DNA of 64,000 nucleotides from Rhizobium giardinii bv. giardinii H152 (GTDB lineage Bacteria; Pseudomonadota; Alphaproteobacteria; Rhizobiales; Rhizobiaceae), in NCBI RefSeq assembly GCF_000379605.1, contig NZ_KB902691.1, forward strand, positions 249,056-313,055, read 5' to 3'. The translations under genes were made by a program, and so were the position numbers. Below the pieces are notes generated by a model. That model made no database searches. It was not told the DNA's origin and was given only the letters and a program-made list of their open reading frames with translations. Below, one piece after another: positions 7,725 to 19,371 of the stretch; within the stretch, counting starts at the first letter, position 1; every line of letters begins with the position of its first letter.

Positions 7725-8729
7725 TCACGATTTCCGCACAAGCGAGCGCTGCACGAGCATCGCGATGATGATGATCGCACCCTGGATAGCGCCGATCAGA
7801 TATTCGCTGATGAAATTGGAAAGCAGCATGATGTTGCCGACGAGTTCGAGGATAAAGGCGCCGCAGATCGTGCCCCAGACACGTCCCGCCCCGCCTTTGA
7901 GCGCCGTACCGCCGACCACGACGGCGGTGATCGCCTGCAACTCCCAGAGGATGCCGGTCGTCGCCGAGGTCGATCCGAGGCGCGGCACGTAGAGGAGAAC
8001 CGCGATGGCGACGCAAAGCCCCTGGATGACGAAGGCGATGGTGCGCACACGATTGACCGGAATACCGGAATAGCGGGCGACATCGCTGTTCGACCCGACG
8101 GCGACGACATGCCTACCATAGCGGGTGCGGTAAAGGACGAAAGCGGCAACGCCAGTGACCGCAAGAATGACCGCGATCGGAACCGGCATGCCGAGGATCG
8201 AGCCGAAATAGGCGGGACGGTACATTTCCTGGAGTTCCGGCTCGCGCAGCGTGATCGCCCCGCCCTGCGACAGCCAGGTGGTCAGGCCGCGATAGATGCC
8301 CATCGTGCCGAGCGTCGCGATGAATGGTTCGATCCGGCCGACTGTGGTGATCAGGCCATTGGCGAGGCCGCAGAGTGCGCCGGCAATGACCGTGAACAGA
8401 ACGGCCGCGGTCAGCATCAGCGCGGGATCGGCAATGGCACCCGAATTCATGAACAGGATCATCAGGCTTGCGACAAAGGCAACCATCGACCCAACGGACA
8501 GATCCAGATCGCCCGAGGAGATCACGAAGGTCGCGCCGACCGCGATGATGGCAATGAAGGCGCTGCGGGTCGCGACATTGGCGAGGTTGGTGATGCCGAT
8601 GAAATTCGGATTGACGATCGCCCCGAGAATAAGGAGCAGCACCAAGGCCGCGAAGGGCGCGACAGCCCGAAGATCGATATCCCGCCAGGTCCGGCGCCGG
8701 ATTGCCCGGGTTTCCTCGTTCACGCTCAT
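7725..8729 (-). CDS. Sugar ABC transporter permease, RbsC-like
   Basis: A 334-residue inner-membrane protein with about eight to ten hydrophobic segments. It has the RbsC/XylH-type features ATFVISSGDLDLSVGS, TLGTMGIYRG, YGRHVVAVGSN and AITAVVVGGTALKGGAG. The ATG at 8729 lies 11 nt after GGGAGG; an in-frame ATG at 8753 is an alternative start. It pairs with the double-NBD ATPase upstream and the binding protein downstream, forming a complete ribose-type importer. Confidence 0.9.
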   Translation of the reverse strand: MSVNEETRAIRRRTWRDIDLRAVAPFAALVLLLILGAIVNPNFIGITNLANVATRSAFIAIIAVGATFVISSGDLDLSVGSMVAFVASLMILFMNSGAIADPALMLTAAVLFTVIAGALCGLANGLITTVGRIEPFIATLGTMGIYRGLTTWLSQGGAITLREPELQEMYRPAYFGSILGMPVPIAVILAVTGVAAFVLYRTRYGRHVVAVGSNSDVARYSGIPVNRVRTIAFVIQGLCVAIAVLLYVPRLGSTSATTGILWELQAITAVVVGGTALKGGAGRVWGTICGAFILELVGNIMLLSNFISEYLIGAIQGAIIIIAMLVQRSLVRKS

Positions 8730-8794
8730 ATCCAAACCAACCTCCCGTCCCATTGTCCCTGGGAATTTCTTCTGTTTCGCGCCGTTATGCCGGA

Positions 8795-10321
<1,527 letters not shown>

Positions 10322-10360
10322 CACGTTCCCTCCCTGCGGCTCCCATCCGCTTGGGTGTTA

Positions 10361-10374
10361 TGTAAACCTTTACA
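10361..10374. promoter_or_regulatory. LacI-type operator 1 of the ABC transporter/LacI divergent region
   Basis: TGTAAACCTTTACA has inverted half-sites TGTAAA and TTTACA around two bases. It is paired with a second copy whose centre is 21 bp away, two helical turns, so two dimers would bind the same face of the DNA. It lies between the divergent ATPase and LacI genes. Confidence 0.75.
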
Positions 10375-10381
10375 TAGATCG

Positions 10382-10395
10382 TGTAAAGGTTTACA
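10382..10395. promoter_or_regulatory. LacI-type operator 2 of the ABC transporter/LacI divergent region
   Basis: TGTAAAGGTTTACA is the reverse complement of operator 1. The two sites together form a larger near-perfect palindrome from about 10360 to 10396, so the control element is symmetric for both divergent promoters. Confidence 0.75.
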
Positions 10396-10486
10396 TCTGG
10401 GCAGAACACAGAATTTCCGAGGGCGGCCTTTGACGCCTGGGGAAGTCTGTGTAGTGTCCCGCCGAGCTAACCCAAGGCAGAACGCA

Positions 10487-11518
10487 GTGTCGAATTCCAC
10501 GCCGGCAACAATCGAGGACGTCGCCCGTATCGCCGAGGTTTCGATCGCGACGGTCTCGCGGGCGATCCATACGCCGGAAAAGGTCGCGAACTCGACACGC
10601 CTCAAGGTCAACCAGGCGATCGCCATCACCGGCTATACGACCAACGCCATGGCGCGCAGCCTGAGGCTCGGCCGGTCGAACATGATTCTCGTCGTGGCAC
10701 CCGACATCGGCGACCCGAACTTCTCCAACATTCTCGTCGGACTGGAAAACGAGGCGCGCTCGCATGGTTACGGCGTGCTGATCGGCCATACGCAGAACGA
10801 CCCGCAGCGCGGACTGGAATATCTGAAGTTCCTCAATTCCAACCAGGCGGCCGGGCTCATCCTGTTCACCGGTATACTGCCGTTCGGCCATCAGGCGATG
10901 ACCGCGCGGCTGCCGCCCAGCGTCGGTGTCTTCGAACCGGTGTTCAACGGCGGCATTCCCTATGTCGGCGTCGACGACATCGAAGGCGCGCGCAAGGCGG
11001 TCGACCTGCTCATTGCCGAGGGCCACCGCAAGATCGCCTTCGTCGGCGATTGCCGCACCCGGCTTGCCTATAGCCGGCGGCGCATGGGCTATGAGGCCGG
11101 GATGGACGCGGCCGGTATCGGCACCGATCTTCGCATCGTGCTCGAAGGTGACGGCACCATCGAAAGCGGACGGCTGGCGGTCGAGCAGCTGTTCATGCGC
11201 GATACGCTGCCGAGCGCCTTCATGTGCGTCAACGACCAGACCGCGATCGGCGTGATGATCGGCCTTGGCGCGCGAGGCTATGATGTCCCGCGGGACTTTT
11301 CGGTGACGGGCTTCGACGACGTGCCGCAGGCGGTCTTCACGTCCCCGGCCCTCACCACCATCCGCCAGCCGCGCACGCTGATCGGCAAGCATGCGATGGC
11401 GCTGCTGCTGGAGCTGCTCTCCGACGGCCGGCCGGCCGAGACGGAAATCCTGCTGCGTCCGGATCTTGTCGTGCGCAACTCGGTTTCGGCGCCGTCGCGC
11501 GCGTGGACGAAGCGCTGA
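10487..11518 (+). CDS. LacI-family transcriptional regulator of the adjacent sugar ABC transporter
   Basis: A 343-residue LacI/GalR regulator. The N-terminal HTH is IEDVARIAEVSIATVSRAIH, and the hinge helix region follows at NAMARSLRLGRSN. The effector domain resembles periplasmic sugar-binding folds and ends with FDDVPQAVFTSPALTTIRQP. A GTG start at 10487, after AAGG, begins the protein just before the HTH as expected; longer in-frame starts exist but run into the operator region. It is divergent from the ABC ATPase gene with two operators between, so it most likely represses the transporter and itself, with release by the transported sugar. Confidence 0.88.
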   Translation: MSNSTPATIEDVARIAEVSIATVSRAIHTPEKVANSTRLKVNQAIAITGYTTNAMARSLRLGRSNMILVVAPDIGDPNFSNILVGLENEARSHGYGVLIGHTQNDPQRGLEYLKFLNSNQAAGLILFTGILPFGHQAMTARLPPSVGVFEPVFNGGIPYVGVDDIEGARKAVDLLIAEGHRKIAFVGDCRTRLAYSRRRMGYEAGMDAAGIGTDLRIVLEGDGTIESGRLAVEQLFMRDTLPSAFMCVNDQTAIGVMIGLGARGYDVPRDFSVTGFDDVPQAVFTSPALTTIRQPRTLIGKHAMALLLELLSDGRPAETEILLRPDLVVRNSVSAPSRAWTKR

Positions 11519-11561
11519 GGCTTGCGGTCAGCGCTTCGCCGAGCGTCCCGCCACCGATCGA

Positions 11562-13076
11562 TCAGGCATAACGCCGTTGCGCAGGGTGCCGCACGACATT
11601 GGCAGTGTGGCCCGGCTGCGAGACGGTAAACTGATCGGCAAGCCCCTTCAGCCCGGCGCTGACGCGCATCAGATTGCGGGTCGCGGCATGGGTCTCTTCG
11701 ACCATGGCGGCATTTTGCTGGGTCATCTGGTCCATGCCCGTTACCGCCGTGTTGATCTCGCTGATACCGATCGCCTGCTCGCGCGCAGATCCGGCAATGG
11801 CATCGATATGTCCGTTGATATGCGTCACCTGCTCGCCGATGGTGCGCAGCGCCTCGCCGGTACGGTTGACAAGGGAAACGCCCGTCAACACATCCTCGAA
11901 GGACTTGTCGATCAGCGACTTGATTTCCTGAGCAGCAGCAGCCGATTTTTGCGCCAGTTCGCGAACTTCCTGAGCGACCACGGCGAAACCCTTCCCCGCA
12001 TCGCCCGCACGTGCAGCCTCGACTCCGGCATTGAGGGCAAGCAGATTCGTCTGGAACGAGATCTGGTCGATGACGCTGATGATCTGGGTGATCTTTTGCG
12101 AGGATTCCTCGATCGCGCTCATCGCGGCAACCGCCTGTTCGACGACCTCGCCGGATTTGCGGGCTTCTTCGGTCGCATGACCAACAACGCGGCGGGCTTC
12201 CTCGGTGCGGATTGCCGCCTCCTTCGAGATCGTCGTGATTTCCTCAAGAGCGGCCGCAGTCTGCTCGAGCGAGGCGGCCTGCTGCTCGGTGCGGCGGGCC
12301 ATATCATCCACCGCGGTCACAAGTTCGCCGGCATTGCCCGAGGTCTCGCCTGCGGCAAGCACGATCGATCCGAGTGTCTCGTCGAGCGTGGCGAGCGCCG
12401 AATTGAAATTGGACCGCAGTTCGCCGAACTGCGGTGCGAGCGCCTGGTCGATCGAAGCGGTAAGGTCCCCCCTGGCAAGCCCGGTCAACGACTTGTCCAG
12501 CGCGGAAAGCGCCTCGTCCTGCTGTGCGCCGAGCGCCTGACGCTCCGCCTCCACCTTCACTCGCTCGGCCTGCAAGGCTTCGAGATAGACCGATATCGCG
12601 TAGTCCATGTCGATGAACGCCGCCTTCATGATGGCCGTTACCTCGGCACTGATGGCCTTGGCTTTCTTTTTGTAGAGGAAACCTTCCAGATGCTTTTCCA
12701 CCACGGCCTTGATGATCGATTCCATGATCAGCGCGTAACCGCCGATATACCAGCGCGGCTCGAGACCAAGGCGGGCATGGGCCTTGCCGATTGCGGTCAC
12801 CGCGTCGACATAGGTCTCGTCAAAAGCGCCGCTCGCGATCTGGTCCCAATGCCGGGCCTGACGGGACTTGGCGCTCTTGACGTGCGCGTCGCTGGAGAAG
12901 AATTTTGCAGTGATCGGATTGGCCGTCGCCTTGCGGTAGAAAGCATCGAGCGCGCCGTCCAGCGAGGCCGAAATGGTGGGCTTTGCCCGACCCAGGGCAA
13001 TACGCTCCTCGTCGCCTAGTCCGACGAAATCCAGCCGCTCTTTGAGGTGTTGGGGTCTGGAAGCAGAAACAGTCAT
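11562..13076 (-). CDS. Soluble globin-coupled methyl-accepting chemotaxis protein
   Basis: A 504-residue receptor with no transmembrane segment. Residues about 15-165 form a globin-coupled sensor domain; [19 protein letters not shown] supplies the expected proximal haem ligand His76, and [19 protein letters not shown] is a strong family signature. A short HAMP-like linker leads to a long coiled coil and the signalling hairpin [20 protein letters not shown] / [18 protein letters not shown]. The likely role is cytoplasmic oxygen or redox sensing that feeds the chemotaxis kinase. The ATG at 13076 has an AGGA site eight nt upstream; an ATG three codons earlier is possible. No che genes are adjacent. 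Confidence 0.88.
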   Translation of the reverse strand: MTVSASRPQHLKERLDFVGLGDEERIALGRAKPTISASLDGALDAFYRKATANPITAKFFSSDAHVKSAKSRQARHWDQIASGAFDETYVDAVTAIGKAHARLGLEPRWYIGGYALIMESIIKAVVEKHLEGFLYKKKAKAISAEVTAIMKAAFIDMDYAISVYLEALQAERVKVEAERQALGAQQDEALSALDKSLTGLARGDLTASIDQALAPQFGELRSNFNSALATLDETLGSIVLAAGETSGNAGELVTAVDDMARRTEQQAASLEQTAAALEEITTISKEAAIRTEEARRVVGHATEEARKSGEVVEQAVAAMSAIEESSQKITQIISVIDQISFQTNLLALNAGVEAARAGDAGKGFAVVAQEVRELAQKSAAAAQEIKSLIDKSFEDVLTGVSLVNRTGEALRTIGEQVTHINGHIDAIAGSAREQAIGISEINTAVTGMDQMTQQNAAMVEETHAATRNLMRVSAGLKGLADQFTVSQPGHTANVVRHPAQRRYA

Positions 13077-13321
13077 GCCGGTCATCCTACATCGAAAATT
13101 GAAAAGAGATGCGGACTGCTCGATCGGCTTCATGCCGGCAGGTAAGAATACGCGCCTGGCAAGCGTTAGGCCGCCATGGTTAAGATTGCCTTTAAGCCTT
13201 GGCAGCCTAATGGTGGCAAAATGATCGATCTTATTGATTTTATTTCCTGAATCGTTCTCTACGACATTTGTCGACAAAATGTCGCATAAGACCAAAGGCG
13301 CTATCAAAGCGGCTGTCAGCA

Positions 13322-13346
13322 GGAAGGGCGCCGATAGCGCCCTTCC
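13322..13346 (-). terminator. Stem-loop after xylA
   Basis: GGAAGGGCGC and GCGCCCTTCC form a perfect 10-bp stem with a 5-nt loop, 29 bp past the xylA stop codon. No T run follows on the minus strand, so it may act as an mRNA 3'-end stabiliser or a factor-assisted terminator. The rest of the 13077-13375 interval shows no gene. Confidence 0.6.
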
Positions 13347-13375
13347 GAAATGCTTGATGGAAATCGACTGAACGC

Positions 13376-14686
13376 TCAGACGTAACGGTTGACGACGTTC
13401 TCAAGCAGTTCCTGCTTGCCGGATTTCGGCTGCGGGTTGATGTCCCTGGCCTCGACATAGTGCGCGATCTCTTCCAGCGAATATTCGCCGCGCAGCATCT
13501 TCTGGCTTTCGGGCGTATCCCAACCGGCATAGCGATCGGAAAGCGGCTGGGACAGCGCCTTGTCCTCGATCATCTTCGCTGCCGCCTTCAGGCCGCGGGC
13601 GCAGCAATCCATGCCGCCGATATGGCCGATCAGCAGGTCTGCCGGATCGAGCGACTGGCGGCGCAGCTTGGCGTCGAAGTTGGTGCCGCCGGTCGTAAAG
13701 CCGCCGCCTGCCAGAACATGGTAGTAGGCGAGCGCCATTTCCGGAACGTTGTTGGGGAACTGGTCCGTATCCCAGCCGGACTGGTAGTCGTTGCGGTTCA
13801 TGTCGATCGAGCCGAAGATGCCGAGCGCGTTGGCAAGCGCGAGTTCATGCTCGAAGGAGTGACCGGCAAGGATCGCATGGCCCTGCTCGATATTGACCTT
13901 CACCTCGTTTTCGAGGCCGTTCTTCTTGAGGAAGCCGTAGACCGTTGCGACGTCATAGTCGTACTGATGCTTGGTCGGCTCCTGCGGCTTCGGTTCGATC
14001 AGGATCGTGCCCTTGAAACCGATCTTGTGCTTGTATTCGACGACGAGGTTGAGGAAGCGGCCGAGCTGATCCAGCTCGCGCTTCAGGTCGGTGTTGAGCA
14101 GGGTTTCATAGCCCTCGCGGCCACCCCACAGCACGTAGTTCTCGCCGCCTAGCTTCTGGGTCGCGTCCATGCAAGTCTTTACCGTCGCGGCCGAGAAGGC
14201 GAAGACGTCCGGATCCGGATTGGTCGCGGCGCCCGACATGAAGCGACGGTTGGAGAAGAGGTTTGCCGTGCCCCAGAGCAGCTTGACGCCGGTCGCGGCC
14301 TGCTTCTCGGCGAAGTAGTCGACGATCTCGTTGAGGTTCTTCGTATTCTCGGCAAAGTTCTTGCCTTCCGGGCGCACGTCGGCGTCGTGGAAGCAATAGT
14401 AGGGCACGCCGAGCAGCGAGAAGAATTCGAAGGCGACGTCGGCCTTCAGTTTCGCGGCTTTTATGGTGTCTTCGAACCACGGGCGCAGGAAGGTCTGGCC
14501 GCCGAAGGGGTCGCCGCCCGGCCAGGTGAAGGTGTGCCAGTAGGCGACCGCAAAGCGCAGGTGGTCTTCCATGCGCTTGCCGAGGACGATCTCCTCCGGC
14601 TGGTAGTGGCGGAAGGCCAGCGGGTTGGTGCTGTCGGGGCCTTCATACTTGATCTTGGCGATATCGCCGAAGAAACCGGTGCTCAT
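13376..14686 (-). CDS. xylA: Xylose isomerase
   Basis: A 436-residue enzyme converting D-xylose to D-xylulose, full length for the class II family. The catalytic His100 and Asp103 sit in [41 protein letters not shown] and the metal-site stretch [17 protein letters not shown] follow, and [13 protein letters not shown] is near the C-terminus. It lies 30 bp downstream of xylB on the same strand, so the two are co-transcribed, and a stem-loop follows. Confidence 0.96.
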   Translation of the reverse strand: MSTGFFGDIAKIKYEGPDSTNPLAFRHYQPEEIVLGKRMEDHLRFAVAYWHTFTWPGGDPFGGQTFLRPWFEDTIKAAKLKADVAFEFFSLLGVPYYCFHDADVRPEGKNFAENTKNLNEIVDYFAEKQAATGVKLLWGTANLFSNRRFMSGAATNPDPDVFAFSAATVKTCMDATQKLGGENYVLWGGREGYETLLNTDLKRELDQLGRFLNLVVEYKHKIGFKGTILIEPKPQEPTKHQYDYDVATVYGFLKKNGLENEVKVNIEQGHAILAGHSFEHELALANALGIFGSIDMNRNDYQSGWDTDQFPNNVPEMALAYYHVLAGGGFTTGGTNFDAKLRRQSLDPADLLIGHIGGMDCCARGLKAAAKMIEDKALSQPLSDRYAGWDTPESQKMLRGEYSLEEIAHYVEARDINPQPKSGKQELLENVVNRYV

Positions 14687-14716
14687 GGATATTTCCTCTC
14701 TCTTGTCTTGGTATGG

Positions 14717-16168
14717 TCAGTAAGCGGCGCGGATCGCGGGATAGAGCCGGCGATAGCGTTGATAGGCATCTTCATACGCCGCCTTGAGCGCAGCGTCGGG
14801 CTGAACGGTTTCGGCGGTAACCGGGGCGGTGAAGACCGACAACGGATCGGCCTTGGTCGCGGCGACGAGACCGAGGCGGGCAGCACCGAAGGCAGCGCCA
14901 AAATCGCCATCCGCCGGGATTTCGACGGGAATACCGAGCGCGGTCGCAATCGACTTCAGCCAGTAGCGCGAGCGCGAACCGCCACCGATAGCGGTGACGC
15001 GGGATAAGGTGGTGCCGGCGGCCTTGAGGGCCTCCAGGCTATCGCGCAGCGCAAAGGACACACCTTCGAGAACCGCCTGGGTCAGCACGACGCGACTGCT
15101 TTCATGGCCGAGACCGGCAAAGACGCCGCGGATCGCTGCATCGTTGTGCGGCGTGCGCTCGCCGGAAAGATAAGGCAGGAAGGTCACGCCCGACGGTGCC
15201 TTCAGCGTTTCGCCGAGTTCCCCCGTCAGCTCGCCGGCACTTCTGCCGGTTACGCCGGAGTGCCAGTTGAGCGCGTCGGTCGCCGACAGGATGACGCCCA
15301 TCTGGTGCCACGTGTCGGGAAGCGCGTGGCAGAAGGCGTGGACGGCGCTTGCCGGATTGGGCAGGTAGCTGGAATTGGCGGCGAACAGCACGCCGGAGGT
15401 GCCGAGCGAGACGAAGGCATTTCCCTCGCCGACCGTGCCCATGCCGCAGGCGGAGGCCGCATTGTCGCCGGCGCCACCCGCAACGACGACGCCCGAACCC
15501 ATGCCCCAGCTGGCGGCAAGATCGCTCCTCAATTGGCCGCCCGCCTCGGTGCCTTCCACCAGGCTCGGCATGTGGCGCTCCTTGAGGCCGGTTGCGGAAA
15601 GCAGGCTTTCCGACCAGGCGCGCTTGCCTGTGTCCAGCCAGGAGGTCCCGGCAGAATCGGACATTTCCGAGATATGCTCGCCGGTCAGCCAGAGACGCAG
15701 GTAATCCTTGGGCAGGAGCACCCAACGGACCCTGGCAAAGATTTCCGGTTCGTTTTCGGCAACCCAGACCAGCTTCGGCGCGGTGAAGCCGGGGAAAACG
15801 ATGTTGCCGGTCAGGGCGCGGAATTGGGGATCGGCATCCAGGGCCGCCGCCTGTTTGAAACTGCGCGTATCGTTCCAGAGGATGCAGGGGCGCAGCACCT
15901 TGTCCTGGTCGTCGAGCAGTGTCGCCCCGTGCATGTGGCCGGAAAGGCCGACGCCTTTGACGGCGGCGAGTTCTGCCGGATAGGCCGCCTTCAGCCCGGC
16001 GATCGCCTCCTCCGTCGCCCGGATCCAGTGTGCCGGATCCTGCTCCGACCAGCCGGGATGCGGACGCGAAACGTCGATGGCGCCCGATGCCGAACCGATG
16101 ACCCGCTGGCCGTCATCGATCAACAGCGCCTTTACCCCGGACGTGCCGAGGTCGATCCCCAGATACAT
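14717..16168 (-). CDS. xylB: Xylulokinase
   Basis: A 483-residue FGGY-family sugar kinase that phosphorylates D-xylulose. The actin-like ATPase N-terminus is MYLGIDLGTSGVKALLIDD. The substrate-region GLSGHMHGATLLD and the catalytic Asp in AGGAGDNAASACGMG are present, as is the phosphate-binding TAIGGGSRSRYWLKSIA near the end. GGGAGACC precedes the ATG. It lies between the LacI gene upstream and xylA downstream in one orientation, which makes xylose the likely substrate for the unit. Confidence 0.95.
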   Translation of the reverse strand: MYLGIDLGTSGVKALLIDDGQRVIGSASGAIDVSRPHPGWSEQDPAHWIRATEEAIAGLKAAYPAELAAVKGVGLSGHMHGATLLDDQDKVLRPCILWNDTRSFKQAAALDADPQFRALTGNIVFPGFTAPKLVWVAENEPEIFARVRWVLLPKDYLRLWLTGEHISEMSDSAGTSWLDTGKRAWSESLLSATGLKERHMPSLVEGTEAGGQLRSDLAASWGMGSGVVVAGGAGDNAASACGMGTVGEGNAFVSLGTSGVLFAANSSYLPNPASAVHAFCHALPDTWHQMGVILSATDALNWHSGVTGRSAGELTGELGETLKAPSGVTFLPYLSGERTPHNDAAIRGVFAGLGHESSRVVLTQAVLEGVSFALRDSLEALKAAGTTLSRVTAIGGGSRSRYWLKSIATALGIPVEIPADGDFGAAFGAARLGLVAATKADPLSVFTAPVTAETVQPDAALKAAYEDAYQRYRRLYPAIRAAY

Positions 16169-16225
16169 GAAGGTCTCCCTGTAGTTCTTTATCGTTCTTC
16201 GCCCTGCCCGGGCTTTTGGTTTTCG

Positions 16226-17263
16226 TCACCCTTCGTCGAAGGGCAGGTTGTCCTTGAGGAAAATGTCGATGTAGATGCGCTCCTGTGCGCCGATGACCGC
16301 GGCGCCATCGGCCTTGGCCTTTAGCACCCGCACGGCGCTGCGCACTTCGTGGCCGGCATCCTGATTGAGGACGGCGTCGATCAGCCCCTCATTCAGCGCC
16401 GCGCGCGTATGCCGCGTCAGTTCATGAGCAATGACGCAGACAGGCGGAGCGTCTTTTCGCTGCTTCAAGGCGGCGATCAGGCCACGATTGCCGGCACCGA
16501 GGCTGTAGATGCCGACAGTCCCGGGCGATGCGGCAAGCGCCTCGCCGACAAGCTTTTCCGTCAGGACAGGATCATCCTGTCCCTCGATAACCGGCAGCAG
16601 CGTGTGGCCCGGAAAGTCCTCGTCCATCACCGCGCGAAACCCGTCGAGGCGTTCGCGATGGTCGCGCACCAGCATCGAACCGGCAAGCACGGCGATCGGC
16701 CCGGGTCGGCCACCGAGGAAACGGCCCAGCAGGCTTGCCGCCGTTCGCCCTGCCGCAACGTTGTCCACGCCGGCGAAATGATCGCGCGCAGAGCCGGCCA
16801 GATCGGAAACCAGCGTCACCACCGGAATACGGTCGGCCCGCAGGCGGTTTACGGCGGCAATCACTTCCGGAGATTCAACCGCCACCACCGCGACACCGGC
16901 CGGCGCCGTCGCGCGGACCTCGTCGAGCGCCGCAACCAGGGCTTCGGCGTCGAAGGCCGGAACCTTGACGATGGAAATCACCATCCGCTCCAGCGGCCCG
17001 CGGGCCATCGCCGCATGCACTTCCGCTTCAAGACCGCGCATGAAGGAATTATCGCCGGAGGGCAGGATGAAGACGAACGGGTATTTACGGCTTTTGGCGA
17101 GGTTCGCCGCCGCCACATCGCGGACGTAGCCAATCCTCTCGATTGCCTGCTCGACACGGTCGCGGGTGACCTTGCGAACACCTGCGCGCTGGTTCAAGAC
17201 CCTGTCTACGGTCGCAAGGCTGACCCCGGCCGCAGCGGCAATATCGTGAACTGTCGGGCGCAT
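16226..17263 (-). CDS. LacI-family regulator, probable xylose-operon repressor
   Basis: A 345-residue regulator with N-terminal HTH VHDIAAAAGVSLATVDRVLN and a periplasmic-binding-like effector domain ending ERIYIDIFLKDNLP, typical of rhizobial sugar-type LacI proteins. GGAGGAAAC precedes the ATG. It is the first gene of the unit that continues with xylB 57 bp downstream and xylA. Position argues for xylose control, but I could not find a convincing palindromic operator; TTTAC and GTAAA half-sites at 17282-17308 are widely spaced and weak. Confidence 0.85.
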   Translation of the reverse strand: MRPTVHDIAAAAGVSLATVDRVLNQRAGVRKVTRDRVEQAIERIGYVRDVAAANLAKSRKYPFVFILPSGDNSFMRGLEAEVHAAMARGPLERMVISIVKVPAFDAEALVAALDEVRATAPAGVAVVAVESPEVIAAVNRLRADRIPVVTLVSDLAGSARDHFAGVDNVAAGRTAASLLGRFLGGRPGPIAVLAGSMLVRDHRERLDGFRAVMDEDFPGHTLLPVIEGQDDPVLTEKLVGEALAASPGTVGIYSLGAGNRGLIAALKQRKDAPPVCVIAHELTRHTRAALNEGLIDAVLNQDAGHEVRSAVRVLKAKADGAAVIGAQERIYIDIFLKDNLPFDEG

Positions 17264-17583
17264 GTTTCCTCCGCGAGAACCTTTACCGGAAAATTTGAGG
17301 TACGTAAATCAGAAAATTACTCCGGCATTTTGAAAGCGGCTTGGCACGCCGTCGAGCGCTAGGCAAGACGCTTGCTTGAAGACGTTCCTGAAGGCCGCGC
17401 CGCCATCGCTTCTCCCGGCTTGTGCGAGAGCCACATCCATATAGCGATTTGACATGGACGAGCGCAAAGCCTCGTTTGGCAGCGCATTCGGACCGGGCTT
17501 GGGGCCGGAGACGGGCACGCATGGACATCGGCGGGGAAGAGCGCGCGCGCGTGGAGAGCGGGAGAAATGCGTCGCTGTTCATG
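17264..17583. other. Non-coding interval upstream of the xyl regulator
   Basis: About 320 bp without a supportable gene. It must carry the promoter of the LacI-xylB-xylA unit at its low-coordinate end. Short open frames on both strands lack ribosome-binding sites and family resemblance. Confidence 0.5.
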
Positions 17584-17618
17584 CAGACTGCCCCGAGGAA
17601 TCACCTTAGGGCAGTCTG
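17584..17618 (-). terminator. Stem-loop after the emrB-like gene
   Basis: CAGACTGCCC and GGGCAGTCTG form a perfect 10-bp stem around a 15-nt loop, 46 bp past the exporter stop codon. There is no strong T run, but position and perfection suggest the transcript's 3' end. Confidence 0.55.
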
Positions 17619-17664
17619 GTCGATCACACCGGTGGCGTACAGAGGTTTTCGCGACAGCGGCAGG

Positions 17665-19257
17665 TCAATGACCGCCCCCGCCGCCGCCCGGCGCAGCCTG
17701 CGGCTTCTTGATCAGGAACGCGGCCACGACCAAGGCTGCGAACAGGAAGGTGAGGATCAGGAAGACATCGATGAAGGACAGGATCGTCGCCTGCTGCTGC
17801 ACCATGCCGGAGAGTTTCTGGATGGCGATCGTTGCGCCGTCGAGACCGTGCGAATTGTATTTCGCGATCATGCTGTTTAGCTGGTCGACGGCTTCCGGGT
17901 TGCCCCACTGAACATGCTCCTGCAGCCGGGCATAGTGCTCTTCCTGGCGCTGCGTCAGGATGGTGTTGATCGCAGCGAGGCCGACGGCGCCACCGAGATT
18001 GCGGGTCAGGTTGAACAGGCCGGAGGCGCCGCGAACCCGCTCCGGAGACAGCGTCCCGAGCGCGACGTTGTTGATCGGCACCATGCAGAGCATCAGGCCG
18101 CAACCGCGCAGGATCTGCGGAACGAGGAGTTCGTAGAAATCCCAGTCGGCTGTCATGTGGCTCATCATCCAGGTGCCGGAGGCGAAGCTGGCAAAGCCGA
18201 TCGCCATCATCACACGCGGATCGAGCTTCGTCGACAATTTGCCGGCGATCGGCGCCGTGCAGAACATCGCAAGGCCCGAAACGAACATGGTTTCGCCGAT
18301 CATCAGCGAATCATAGCCGCGGATCCGGCCGAGATAGAGCGGATAGAGATAGGTCAGGCCATAAAGACCGATGCCCATGATGAAGGAGAACAGCGAACCG
18401 AAGGCGAAGTTGCGGTTGGCGAAGGCTCTTAGATCGACGATCGGGAACTCGACGTTGAAGGCGCGGTAGAAGAAGACCAGTGCGCCGATCGCGGAGGCGA
18501 TGGCACCGAGGAAGATATACTCGTCGCTGAACCAGTCATTGGCATTGCCTTCCTCGAGCACGTATTCGAGCGAGCCGAGGAAGACGGCCATGGAGAGCAG
18601 GCCCCACCAGTCGAACTTCTTCATCAGGCCGAGTTCGGGCTTGTCGAAGTCGATGAAATTCCAGGTGACGATCGTCACCAGAATACCGGGGATGATGTTG
18701 ACGAGGAACAGCCAGTGCCAGGAGAAGGCATGGCTGAGATAGCCGCCGACCGTCGGGCCGATGGTCGGGGCGAGCGTGGCAACGAGGCCGATGATCGGCG
18801 AGACGATGCTGCGCTTGGACGGCGGGAAGATCGTGAAGGCGGCCGCAAAGACCGACGGGATCATGCCGCCGCCGATGAAGCCCTGCAGCGCCCGGTAGAC
18901 GATCATCTGGTCGATATTGGTGGCAGTAGCCGCAAGCGCGCTGGCGATGGTGAAGCCGGCCGCCGAAACCGAAAAGAGGATGCGGGTTGAAACGATGCGC
19001 GCCAGCGTGCCCGACAGCGGGATCATGATCACTTCGGCGATCAGGTAGGCCGTCTGCACCCAGGCGACCTCGTCGGAGCCGGCGCTGAGGCCCGCCTGGA
19101 TTTCCGCAAGCGAGGCCGAGACGATCTGGATGTCGAGGATCGACATGAACATGCCGAAGACCATCGCGAAGAAGGCGATCAGGCGCTTCGGATCCATCCG
19201 CTCGGCCGCACCGGCGTCAGGAAGCGGGATCGTGCCCGCAGTGGCAGTGGCAGCCAT
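17665..19257 (-). CDS. DHA2-family multidrug MFS transporter, EmrB-like
   Basis: A 530-residue inner-membrane drug/H+ antiporter with 14 predicted membrane spans. The N-terminal FGMFMSILDIQIVSASLAEI is the DHA2 motif with the membrane-embedded Asp. The motif-A-like GTLARIVSTRILF and the motif-C-like GLVATLAPTIGPTVGGYL follow. The C-terminus is a Gly-rich tail. It lies downstream of the EmrA-like adaptor gene, separated by about 260 bp that contain a RIME-like repeat. Together they would form a two-part pump that needs an outer-membrane channel encoded elsewhere; the NodT-type factor at 34.6 kb is one candidate. Confidence 0.92.
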   Translation of the reverse strand: MAATATAGTIPLPDAGAAERMDPKRLIAFFAMVFGMFMSILDIQIVSASLAEIQAGLSAGSDEVAWVQTAYLIAEVIMIPLSGTLARIVSTRILFSVSAAGFTIASALAATATNIDQMIVYRALQGFIGGGMIPSVFAAAFTIFPPSKRSIVSPIIGLVATLAPTIGPTVGGYLSHAFSWHWLFLVNIIPGILVTIVTWNFIDFDKPELGLMKKFDWWGLLSMAVFLGSLEYVLEEGNANDWFSDEYIFLGAIASAIGALVFFYRAFNVEFPIVDLRAFANRNFAFGSLFSFIMGIGLYGLTYLYPLYLGRIRGYDSLMIGETMFVSGLAMFCTAPIAGKLSTKLDPRVMMAIGFASFASGTWMMSHMTADWDFYELLVPQILRGCGLMLCMVPINNVALGTLSPERVRGASGLFNLTRNLGGAVGLAAINTILTQRQEEHYARLQEHVQWGNPEAVDQLNSMIAKYNSHGLDGATIAIQKLSGMVQQQATILSFIDVFLILTFLFAALVVAAFLIKKPQAAPGGGGGGH

Positions 19258-19371
19258 CGGCTCTTGCTCCCGGCCCGGCTCCCGTTGCGACGAACGGTGC
19301 GGCCATCTTGGTCATCAACGTAAAATGCGTAGCTTTCATCCGGCTTCCGGACGACTGGTTGATCGCGAGAC

